Below are positions 58,029-64,000 of a stretch of DNA of 64,000 nucleotides, piece by piece (position 1 is the stretch's first letter; each line of letters begins with the position of its first letter). The DNA is from Lysobacter arenosi. Lineage in GTDB: Bacteria > Pseudomonadota > Gammaproteobacteria > Xanthomonadales > Xanthomonadaceae. A program made the translations under genes and the position numbers. The notes beneath the pieces are model-generated. The model was not told the DNA's origin. It searched no databases and saw only the letters and a list, made by a program, of their open reading frames with translations. The DNA lies in NCBI RefSeq assembly GCF_016613475.2, contig NZ_CP071517.1:62001-126000 (forward strand). The letters run 5' to 3'.

Positions 58029-58354
58029 TGAAACTGAGTGATCTTGAAAAGTCAGCCTTGCAGCTGAACAAACTCTACGAGCAACTTGAGCTCAAGAGGT
58101 ATGGGCGCATCTGGAGCACGGAGGAGCTTGCGCTTGGTTTCGTGGGGGACGTAGGCGATCTGGCAAAACTGATCCAGGCAAACGCTGGCATCCGAACCAT
58201 TGACGACTGCAAAGCGAAACTTGGTCACGAATTGTCGGACTGTTTATGGTCGATCATTGTGCTGGCGAACAAGTGCGGCATCGACCTGGAGGCGGAGTTT
58301 GTCAAGAACACCAGGGAGCTGGCCGAGTATGTAGCTGGCGAGCTGGACACATAG
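58028..58354 (+). CDS. Cassette-encoded MazG-like nucleotide pyrophosphohydrolase
   Basis: A 108-residue all-alpha protein of the MazG-like type, predicted to hydrolyse nucleoside triphosphates to monophosphates ('house-cleaning'). The metal-binding EExxE...ExxD pattern is only partly kept. TEELALGFVGDVGDLAKLIQ has D where MazG usually has the second acidic pair. KLGHELSDCLWSIIVLANKCGIDLEAEFVKN gives the ExxD half and the typical C-terminal helix. MazG subtypes are known from Vibrio integron cassettes. It starts at the end of decayed attC 4. Confidence 0.75.
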   Translation: MKLSDLEKSALQLNKLYEQLELKRYGRIWSTEELALGFVGDVGDLAKLIQANAGIRTIDDCKAKLGHELSDCLWSIIVLANKCGIDLEAEFVKNTRELAEYVAGELDT

Positions 58355-58392
58355 AGCCTATACCGTTCCGCGGCACGGCCTGGTTATGGCAC
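58352..58392 (+). other. attC-like remnant 5
   Basis: A short stretch with AGCCTATA at the left, a CCGTTCCGCGG / CACGG palindrome, and GGTTATGGC at the right. It has the layout but neither core is canonical. Confidence 0.45.
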
Positions 58393-58405
58393 TGGGGGGA
58401 GAGTC

Positions 58406-58771
58406 ATGTCGGGGTGTGTTCTCAGGGCAGCGGGATCCGCGTTCTCGCCGGAGTCGTTCCTGGCGGCGTTCCCACTTCCAGAGGCGAATCACCGAGGCAA
58501 CGCGCTGAACGTCGTGGTCAGTGACCGTGACGGGGCGGACCTGGCGGGGCAGGTCCGCGATGCGCTGGCATTTCTTCAGTTGCACGCACCAGCCGTAAGG
58601 GCATTGCTCGCCATGCCAGGCGTCGAGGCATCGCTGGATTTTGGTTTGTGGCGCAAGGACACCTTGTCGCAGTCGGTACTGTTTCCGCCGACGCTTACGG
58701 CATTTGCTGGTGAGTTGGGGCTTGGGCTGGAGGTCTCGTTGTACGTCGCTACCCCGCCAAGGAGCATCTGA
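58406..58771 (+). CDS. Cassette-region hypothetical protein
   Basis: A 121-residue soluble protein without recognised family, with mixed helix/strand character (NALNVVVSDRDGADLAGQVRDALAFLQ). It starts 14 bp after attC-like remnant 5. No attC separates it from the next gene, so the two would share a cassette. Its own stop is not inside an attC. Confidence 0.6.
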   Translation: MSGCVLRAAGSAFSPESFLAAFPLPEANHRGNALNVVVSDRDGADLAGQVRDALAFLQLHAPAVRALLAMPGVEASLDFGLWRKDTLSQSVLFPPTLTAFAGELGLGLEVSLYVATPPRSI

Positions 58772-58812
58772 GCAGTCTTGCGATTCATCTCTCAACGGAA
58801 CAGGGGATATCC

Positions 58813-59313
58813 ATGTGGTTTGCACTGCTTGTACTCAGTCTGCTCGCTGCATCCATCCACGTTCGAGTTCGCCCGACAGGTTCCAAAGCCGCCTCGGCAG
58901 AGCTTGTGCTGGTCTACCTTCTGGCGGGCTATTGCGGGTTCGCGCAGATCATTCGCGCTTTCGCCATCCTGGTTAAGGGCGCGCCTCTCATGGCGCATGT
59001 CCAGTTCACGCCAGGCGATCCGGCCGTGATGTGGCTGGCGTTCTTCAGCCTGGGGTGTGGAGCGATTGGCGCACTCTCCATCTGGAAGCGCGGCGACTTC
59101 CTGCTTGCGCCTGTGGTGGTGTGGGCCATCTTCTGGACCGGGACCACATTCGCGCACCTTCGCATGGACGAGTGGCATGGAATCACCAACTCGTGGGTCG
59201 GCGTCGCATGGGCGTTCGCCACGCATGGGTTGATCGCCGTCCTGCTGGTCGCGTTCTACTCACTCTCGATCCGGCGTCCGCCGGTTGCATCGGGGCAAGC
59301 CTCCGCGGCCTGA
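58813..59313 (+). CDS. Cassette-encoded membrane protein (possibly DUF6790-like)
   Basis: A 166-residue protein with four predicted helices (about 2-16, 31-52, 72-90, 96-113 plus a final one near 130-150). Gly/aromatic-rich segments (LLAGYCGFAQIIRAF, GALSIWKRGDFLLAPVVVWAIFW, TFAHLRMDEWHG) faintly resemble DUF6790; confidence in that is low. The stop TGA is in the left core of attC 6, giving a C-terminal SAA. Confidence 0.7.
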   Translation: MWFALLVLSLLAASIHVRVRPTGSKAASAELVLVYLLAGYCGFAQIIRAFAILVKGAPLMAHVQFTPGDPAVMWLAFFSLGCGAIGALSIWKRGDFLLAPVVVWAIFWTGTTFAHLRMDEWHGITNSWVGVAWAFATHGLIAVLLVAFYSLSIRRPPVASGQASAA

Positions 59314-59366
59314 CCGTTCATCAAGCCGACGCCGCTTCGCGGCGCGGCTAACTCCAGGCATCAAGT
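59308..59366 (+). other. attC site 6 (right core decayed)
   Basis: Left core GCCTGAC at 59308-59314 and the strongest internal palindrome of the array (GCCGACGCCGC / GCGGCGCGGC, TTC loop). The right core reads ATCAAGT where GTTRRRY is expected. Confidence 0.75.
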
Positions 59367-59390
59367 GGCAATGCAAACTCTGCGCAGCTT

Positions 59391-59726
59391 GTGCTTTTGC
59401 AAGGCTTGCTCTACGGGTTCGGCGCCGTAGGGCTCTTTGCAATTGGCGCACTGCCGTTGCGTACTTACATGATTGCGGTTCGATTGAAGGCTGCTTCAAG
59501 ACCTGCCTGGCAATTGTTGACGGTCTTGACCGTTGCGCTCGGTTCGATGGTTCTGTCCAGCCAGTTTCTGCTCCAACTAGGCAGATGCCTCTTGGGGTAT
59601 CACTGCTCGGCAAACGCTGCCGGAGGCTGGATCAACTCCGCGTTCCTGGGCGCAATCTATGTGTCCTTCGAGATTGTGGCCTTTGTTGTTTTCCGGGTTG
59701 GCGGACTTCGCCGCTTCTCACCCTGA
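59391..59726 (+). CDS. Cassette-encoded three-TM membrane protein
   Basis: A 111-residue membrane protein with helices near 3-21, 40-60 and 83-103, and a CLLGYHC pair of cysteines between the last two. GTG at 59391 is assumed; no ribosome site is clear. The stop TGA falls in the left core of decayed attC 7. Its codons are visibly richer in A/T than those of flanking chromosomal genes. No family recognised. Confidence 0.6.
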   Translation: MLLQGLLYGFGAVGLFAIGALPLRTYMIAVRLKAASRPAWQLLTVLTVALGSMVLSSQFLLQLGRCLLGYHCSANAAGGWINSAFLGAIYVSFEIVAFVVFRVGGLRRFSP

Positions 59727-59783
59727 TGTTTAATTAAAGTCGGCGCCATTTTTCGGCTCGGCCAGGTTCACGCGTCCAGGCTG
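59721..59783 (+). other. attC site 7 (decayed)
   Basis: Left core CCCTGAT at 59721-59727, arms AAAGTCGGCGCC and GGCTCGGCC. The right core is not recognisable (GTCCAGGC-like). Position and the upstream stop codon support it more than the sequence. Confidence 0.55.
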
Positions 59784-59816
59784 CGCGATAATGGCATCCA
59801 ACGACAGGAGGCCGAC

Positions 59817-60065
59817 ATGCTTCAGATGCGTCCAGGCTGTGAGTGCTGCAATGTTGATCTGGCGCCGGATTCGCAAGACGCCTGGATCTGTTCGTTTGAG
59901 TGCACGTTCTGCACGAATTGTGTTGAATCAAAGCTGGGCGGTCGCTGTCCCAACTGCGGGGGGGCGTTCTCCAGGCGTCCCACTCGTGTCGGAGGCGCTC
60001 TGGAAAGAAATCCGGCATCGACAGTGCGCGTGTTCAAACCCAGTGGCTGTGCTCCTGCGGCCTGA
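59817..60065 (+). CDS. Cassette-encoded DUF1272 protein
   Basis: An 82-residue cysteine-rich protein of the DUF1272 family, probably a zinc-binding treble-clef or ribbon. The pattern MLQMRPGCECCNVDLAPDSQ, ICSFECTFCTNCVESKLGG, RCPNCGGAFSRRP with CxCC, CxxxCxxC..C and CxxC is nearly the family consensus. An AGGAGG site precedes the ATG. The stop TGA is in attC 8. Its function is unknown. Confidence 0.85.
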   Translation: MLQMRPGCECCNVDLAPDSQDAWICSFECTFCTNCVESKLGGRCPNCGGAFSRRPTRVGGALERNPASTVRVFKPSGCAPAA

Positions 60066-60123
60066 GAAGTCATCCAGCCCAGCACGCGAACCAGAGAGTT
60101 CGCGCTCCGAGACCCTGTTGGGG
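60060..60123 (+). other. attC site 8 (near-canonical right core)
   Basis: Left core GCCTGAG at 60060-60066, internal palindrome GCACGCGAAC / GTTCGCGCT, right core GTTGGGG at 60117-60123 (only the last base departs from GTTRRRY). It is the right-hand end of the contiguous array. Confidence 0.6.
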
Positions 60124-60361
60124 ACTACGTCATGGTCATCGCACTGAGGCCGGGCTGACGCGGCAGACCGGTCGGCGAAAGAATTTGTGGCGATCGTCAC
60201 GTTAATGGGAGGCGCCTCATCGGCAGCCCGCTGAGAATTTTTCTCGCGTGCTGGCTCAACGGTCCCAGCGGGCAAACTTCCGGGGCGTCTCCCATGCTTG
60301 AATGAGCGTTCGACGGCTCAGGGAACCTGCTGGGGAGCGGGTGGGGCCAGGAGGGGATTGC
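60124..60361. promoter_or_regulatory. Upstream region of the autotransporter gene
   Basis: 238 bp between attC 8 and the autotransporter start. It must hold its promoter. An AGGAGG ribosome site lies at about 60348-60354, and the stretch TGAGAATTTTTCTCG includes a short palindrome (GAGAA / TTCTC). No clear -35/-10 pair was identified. Confidence 0.4.
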
Positions 60362-63300
60362 ATGGAAAAGATGCTCGTTCGCGTGCCGCTGGCTCGCGCC
60401 GTCATGCTGTGTCTTGCCGTTTCGCTTGCAGGCTGCGGAGGCGGCGGCGGTGGCGGTAATGTCCGAAGCGATCCGCCGCCACCGGCACCTGTGATCACCC
60501 CGCCCGTCACGCCTCCTGTGACGCCGCCGGTCACGCCTCCAGTCAATCCTCCAGTCACGCCTCCGGTCACGCCTCCGGTCACACCACCGGTGACGCCTAT
60601 CCCGACGGGCCTGGTGATGCCGACGCGCCTCGACGCACCGCCCGCCGTGGGCGACGAGCATCTGCGGGTGATGCACGCGGTCGATGCGCACCTCAATGGC
60701 CACAAGGGCAACGGGCAGTTCATTGCGCTGTTCGATACCGGAGCGCTGCGCACTCCCGCGCTCGACCAGCACCTTTGGTGGAGTAATGACTCCGACCTCG
60801 TTGACCGCGACCACGCCGATTACACCCGTGACGACGTCAACGGACACGGCACGGCGACCGCTTTGGCAGCCATCGGTCGCGCCCAGGGCAGCTGGAGCGG
60901 CGGCATCGCACCCGATGCAAACCTGTCGGTCATGCGGATCATTCCCGATCAACCCACGCTCGGGAATCCGTTTGGCCAACCCACGGTGGAAGCCGGCCTG
61001 ACTGCGCTGGAGCGTGGCCTGTCCGGCAAGAGCGCATTCACCCGGGCGGCCGGCTTCACCTGGGATGGAAACTTCCAGTGGACCGATCCGGCCATCTCGA
61101 CCCGCCTTTTCAATGCGTTCGCAACCTTCGTGGACTCGTCGACCAATTTCCCTCCGGACGACGGACTGGTGGTCTTCGCGGCCGGCGATGGCGGCAAGGC
61201 CGAACCGAGCCAGATGGCGAAGCTTCCCAGCCTTGCCGGTGCACCTGCCTCACTGGCGGATCACTGGATCACCGTTGCGGCGGTGGAGACTGCTCGTCCC
61301 AACCGTCTGGCGGCGTACTCCAACGGCTGCGGCGCCGCGATGAACTACTGCCTGGTCGCACCGGGCGACATGACGCTCGTGGGCAAGGACGACACCGCGG
61401 GCAATCCCACCTACTGGACGATGAGCAGCACGCAAGTCGCCGCTCCGCTGGTGCTGGGTGCCACCACACTGGTCTGGGGAGCGTTTCCGAACCTGAGCGG
61501 CGAGCAGGTGCGCGACATCCTGCTCGGCACGACCACCGATCTCGGCGTTCCGGGTACCGACCCGATCTTCGGTCAGGGCCTCATCAACATCGAGAAGGCG
61601 CTGCGCGGCCCGGGTCGCCTCGATTGGGGCGACATGAATGTCTTCCTGCTCTACGACACCGACACGATCTGGTGGAACGACATCTCCGGACGCGCCGGAA
61701 TCAATGTCACCGGTTCCGGCGGTTGGCTCCTCCTGCATGGCAACAACACCTTCGAGGGGCCGCTTCACATCAAGGGAAGAGCCGACGTCACCGTCAATGG
61801 CAGCCTGGCCGCCGACATCGAAATCGAGCGCGATGGCTTGCTTTACGCCTCGGAAGTGACACTGGAAGGCGACGTCACCAATCGCGGCAGCCTGCTGTTC
61901 AACACCAGCGCTACACCGCAAAGCCCGACGGTGATGAAGGGTGACGTGATCAATGAAGGCTTCATGGCCAACTGGGGCAATACCGACGCTACGACGATGG
62001 AAGGAAACTTGACGCTGCGCGCGTCCAGTCTCTACCAGATCGAGCTGGGCGCGCCCCCGCTGCACGTCAATGGCCATGCCGATATCGACGGCAAGCTGCA
62101 AGTCGTGGGCGTCGCACCCGGCTACGTGGCGCGCAGCAACACCGAAGTTCTGATTGCCGATGGCGGCATCGACGGGACCTTTTCCGAACTCAAGCTGATG
62201 GGTCTGATGGTGCAGGCGACGCTGGGTTACGACGCAAATCGCGTCTGGCTTGACGTCACCCAGATCCCGGCCACCACCGCCGTTGGCATGGCCTTCACGC
62301 CGGCCAGCTTCAGCGCGGCTGAGCGACTGGACGGGGCATTCGGGAAACTCGACGAGCGCGAAGCGCGCAAGTCGGGCAACTCCGCCGACCGCGACCGCGA
62401 CGATGTCGCCGCGTTCGCCAATGGCGCAGGCACGCTGCAGCGCATCGCCGATCAAGGTGCACTGCAGGAATCGCTCGACAGCCTTTCGGGCGAGCTGCAT
62501 GGTGCCGACCTGCCGTTTGCCACGATGGCGATCGAGGACAATCGACACGCGCTGGAGTCGCGAATCGACGCACTTCGCGAGGGGCCTGCCGGCATCTGGA
62601 CGGATGAACTGCGCTCGCGCCGTGAGATGGGTCGCTTCGACATGGATGCCCAGGGTTGGACGATGGGCATGGACCTGCGCCACGACAATCGCCTGACGGT
62701 TGGCGCTGCGCTGTCCGAAGTGAATGGCACGGCTTACCACGCACAACGTGGCGATCGCGAAGTGAATCGCCAATACGACGGCCAGCTCTACGCCACTTGG
62801 GCGCTGGGCAGCGGTTACCTGCTCGGCACGACGTCGTTCGGTCAGATGCAGCGTTGGACCCGGCGCGAAGTCCTGCTCGGCGCGAACGCTTTCCGTGTCG
62901 GCACCGACTACACGCAGCGCTATGCGACGGCGGGCCTGCAGGCGGGAATGCCACTGGCATGGAACAGCGGTTCTGTCACGCTCTACGGCGGTGCGCAGGG
63001 CATGCAGTTCGAACGCAATGGCTTTGATGAATCCGGCGCCGCCGGTTTCGGCCTGACCACGCAGGACTCGACGCTGCATGCAGCGCAGGCACACCTCGGC
63101 ACTCGCCTGCAGCAGGAAGGCAGCATCGGCCCGGTCACCTGGCGCTTGCACGGGCGACTGGAATGGCAGCGCATGCTGTCAACGTCCGGCGAGGAGCTGC
63201 AGGCCCGCTTCTCCGCGGTGGATGCATGGGCGCCGGTGGATGTCGAGGGTCTCGCGCGCGAAGCCGGCGTGTTCGGCCTCGGCTTCGACGCGCGGTTCGG

Positions 63301-63394
63301 TCGTCGTGGCGTCCTCGGCCTCAACGTCGATTCGCGCCGGGAGCATGGGGAAATCTGGAGTGGGGCGATGGCCACCTGGTCGGTCGCGTACTGA
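60362..63394 (+). CDS. Lipidated subtilisin-fold (S8) autotransporter, active site apparently lost
   Basis: A 1010-residue outer-membrane autotransporter. A lipoprotein signal ends VSLAGC, followed by a Gly run and a tandem PPVT-type repeat (about residues 42-80). The S8 domain (about 85-420) keeps Asp in LFDTGALRTP and His in DVNGHGTATA. The serine motif GTSMAAP reads SSTQVAAP (Ser to Gln), and the oxyanion AAGN reads AAGDGG. A beta-helix-like stalk (GPLHIKGRADVTVNGSLAADIEIERDGLLY) and a barrel from about 730 to the final Tyr follow. Layout recalls Neisseria NalP, a lipidated S8 autotransporter, but catalysis seems unlikely. ATG 60362 has AGGAGG upstream; 60302 would bury the lipobox. Confidence 0.88.
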   Translation: MEKMLVRVPLARAVMLCLAVSLAGCGGGGGGGNVRSDPPPPAPVITPPVTPPVTPPVTPPVNPPVTPPVTPPVTPPVTPIPTGLVMPTRLDAPPAVGDEHLRVMHAVDAHLNGHKGNGQFIALFDTGALRTPALDQHLWWSNDSDLVDRDHADYTRDDVNGHGTATALAAIGRAQGSWSGGIAPDANLSVMRIIPDQPTLGNPFGQPTVEAGLTALERGLSGKSAFTRAAGFTWDGNFQWTDPAISTRLFNAFATFVDSSTNFPPDDGLVVFAAGDGGKAEPSQMAKLPSLAGAPASLADHWITVAAVETARPNRLAAYSNGCGAAMNYCLVAPGDMTLVGKDDTAGNPTYWTMSSTQVAAPLVLGATTLVWGAFPNLSGEQVRDILLGTTTDLGVPGTDPIFGQGLINIEKALRGPGRLDWGDMNVFLLYDTDTIWWNDISGRAGINVTGSGGWLLLHGNNTFEGPLHIKGRADVTVNGSLAADIEIERDGLLYASEVTLEGDVTNRGSLLFNTSATPQSPTVMKGDVINEGFMANWGNTDATTMEGNLTLRASSLYQIELGAPPLHVNGHADIDGKLQVVGVAPGYVARSNTEVLIADGGIDGTFSELKLMGLMVQATLGYDANRVWLDVTQIPATTAVGMAFTPASFSAAERLDGAFGKLDEREARKSGNSADRDRDDVAAFANGAGTLQRIADQGALQESLDSLSGELHGADLPFATMAIEDNRHALESRIDALREGPAGIWTDELRSRREMGRFDMDAQGWTMGMDLRHDNRLTVGAALSEVNGTAYHAQRGDREVNRQYDGQLYATWALGSGYLLGTTSFGQMQRWTRREVLLGANAFRVGTDYTQRYATAGLQAGMPLAWNSGSVTLYGGAQGMQFERNGFDESGAAGFGLTTQDSTLHAAQAHLGTRLQQEGSIGPVTWRLHGRLEWQRMLSTSGEELQARFSAVDAWAPVDVEGLAREAGVFGLGFDARFGRRGVLGLNVDSRREHGEIWSGAMATWSVAY
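60483..60605 (+). repeat. Tandem 12-bp repeat encoding the Pro-Pro-Val-Thr stretch
   Basis: About nine imperfect 12-bp units of the type CCTCCGGTCACG encode PPVT or PPVN. Units stay in frame on gain or loss, so copy number can vary without breaking the gene. It forms a rigid Pro-rich linker between the lipid anchor and the passenger. Confidence 0.75.
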
Positions 63395-63412
63395 GGCCAG
63401 CGCCGCGGCTCG

Positions 63413-63431
63413 CATGACTCAGGCGATGGGC
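63413..63431 (+). other. Half-attC-like remnant after the autotransporter
   Basis: GACTCAGGCGATGGGC resembles the right half of the array's attC sites (ACTCAGGCGTTAGGC), with two mismatches in the core. No left core is present. It could mark the old left edge of the cassette that follows. Confidence 0.35.
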
Positions 63432-63556
63432 AACCAGGTTCCATCGCCGTATGCGGTGCCTCGTCGGGGATTCTGGCCGGTACGTCGCAGGCTGGTTGCT
63501 AAAGGCCTTTACGGCCGGCAACGTCCCCACTTCTGTCAGTCACAGGGAGACTGGGT

Positions 63557-63793
63557 ATGAAGGCGCTCATTGCCATTGTCGCGTGGTGCATCCTGTTCGT
63601 TCTTTGCTGGCCGCTGGCGCTGCTGGCGTTGGTCCTCTGGCCCATTGCCTGGCTGGTATCCCTTCCGTTTCGTCTCGTCGGCGTCACGTTCTCTGCGCTG
63701 TTCGCACTGTTGGGGGCTATCCTTTTCCTGCCTGCCCGGATCCTGGGGTGGCGTTCCGGATCAACGCAGCCGCGCAGCGCGGCCGTGGCCTGA
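63557..63793 (+). CDS. Small two-TM membrane protein, cassette-like
   Basis: A 78-residue hydrophobic protein (helices about 4-32 and 38-64) with a short polar tail (RSGSTQPRSAAVA). AGGGAGA lies before the ATG. The stop TGA lies in GCCTGAA, the left core of an attC-like site, repeating the pattern of the main array. No family recognised. Confidence 0.7.
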   Translation: MKALIAIVAWCILFVLCWPLALLALVLWPIAWLVSLPFRLVGVTFSALFALLGAILFLPARILGWRSGSTQPRSAAVA

Positions 63794-63846
63794 ACGTTCG
63801 TTCAAACCGAACCTGCCGTGATTCGGTTGCTGGCCTGAAGGGGGGT
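63788..63846 (+). other. attC site 9 (decayed)
   Basis: Left core GCCTGAA at 63788-63794, arms CAAACCGAA and TTCGGTTG around a CCTGCCGTGA loop. The right core is lost (GAAGGGG-like). Orientation matches the main array. Confidence 0.6.
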
Positions 63847-63847
63847 G

Positions 63848-64000
63848 CATGACCGCAGTCCATCAGATCACTCCCTTTCTGCATGTGCCGGATCTGCAGG
63901 AGGCGCTGGCGTTCTTCTGCAAGCTCGGGTTCGAGCTCAGGTTCCGGGAGAGCAACTACGCCTACATCGAGCTCGCCGGTTGTGGCCTGCGCCTGCTGGA
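63848..64000 (+). CDS. VOC family protein (glyoxalase/bleomycin-resistance-like), cut by window edge
   Basis: The first 51 residues (MTAVHQITPFLHVPDLQEAL, then AFFCKLGFELRFRESNYAYIELAGCGLRLLE) show the VOC N-terminal beta-alpha-beta-beta module. H-V near the start is a possible metal ligand (FLHVPD). The rest lies outside the window. VOC proteins are frequent integron cassette products, and this gene follows attC 9 directly. Confidence 0.75.

Larger units (their letters stand above)
56795..60123 (+). mobile_element. Integron gene-cassette array without visible integrase (CALIN)
   Basis: About eight attC or decayed attC sites alternate with small plus-strand genes. Each site is about 60 bp, starts with GCCTGAC or a variant, and contains an imperfect palindrome (CAAGCCGA..CGC / GCG..CGGCT). 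Two sites end in a canonical GTTAGGC core. Five ORFs here end on the TGA of the left core (GCC-TGA or GCCTGA-like), the packing typical of cassettes; one more ends this way at 63793. Base composition drops against the neighbours (for example 28 G/C in 60 bases at 59461-59520). No tyrosine integrase is visible in the window, so excision would depend on one elsewhere. Confidence 0.88.

Noticed and set aside
56508..60361. Integron integrase gene (intI) or transposase near the array
   Set aside because: No ORF on either strand shows tyrosine recombinase or transposase motifs; any integrase must lie outside the window or be lost.
60483..60605. Short direct repeats that might suggest a CRISPR-like array
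   Set aside because: Units are 12 bp without spacers and encode an in-frame PPVT protein repeat.

Overview
The window is a high-GC, gene-dense bacterial chromosome segment. Its gene content points to the Xanthomonadaceae/Lysobacteraceae (Lysobacter, Luteimonas, Xanthomonas relatives). The markers are a fused aspartokinase/diaminopimelate decarboxylase (lysAC) followed by the MurL/MurD2 peptidoglycan pathway, a suf operon carrying a GNAT and a Rieske protein, an rmlBACD order of rhamnose genes, and several S9 peptidases beside peptide transporters. No rRNA, tRNA, CRISPR array or prophage was recognised.

Layout. 1-4453: sulfur assimilation, with cysJ (cut by the window edge) divergent from cysD-cysNC. 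4473-7831: GlsB-like membrane protein, M20 peptidase, ComEA-like protein, HutD-like protein. 7842-15746: a seven-gene minus-strand operon behind a Fur box (TonB receptor, PiuC-like dioxygenase, PepSY protein, DUF2271, DUF4198, ApbE, membrane-anchored flavoreductase), read here as ferric-siderophore uptake coupled to a periplasmic flavin electron path. 15896-22144: suf Fe-S operon with an Rrf2 regulator and a palindromic operator candidate. 22235-33519: cytochrome c, SET-domain protein, 3-hydroxybutyrate dehydrogenase, DUF5916 outer-membrane protein, PIN protein, lipoproteins, DUF2272 protein, EF-G-like GTPase, OsmC, hydrolase. 33571-43639: PhzF, lysAC (single-base frameshift), murL, murD2, dienelactone hydrolase, ispB, two small proteins, ssb. 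43693-47084: rmlBACD. 47183-56507: two S9 peptidases flanking POT and OPT peptide transporters, then a nitronate monooxygenase.

56795-60123 is the standout. It is an array of small plus-strand genes separated by about 60-bp imperfect palindromes with integron attC architecture. Left cores read GCCTGAC-like and right cores read GTTAGGC in the two best sites and are decayed in the others. Six ORFs stop on the TGA inside the left core, five of them in this array and one at 63557. No integron integrase is visible, so it is best described as an integrase-less cassette array (CALIN). Its products include several 2-4 TM membrane proteins, a MazG-like protein and a DUF1272 zinc-ribbon-like protein. 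The array is followed by a lipidated S8-type autotransporter whose catalytic serine and oxyanion asparagine look replaced. After that come another cassette-like gene with a decayed attC (63557-63846) and the start of a VOC-fold gene at the window edge.

Long ORFs antisense to almost every gene are GC-driven mirror frames and are left out.
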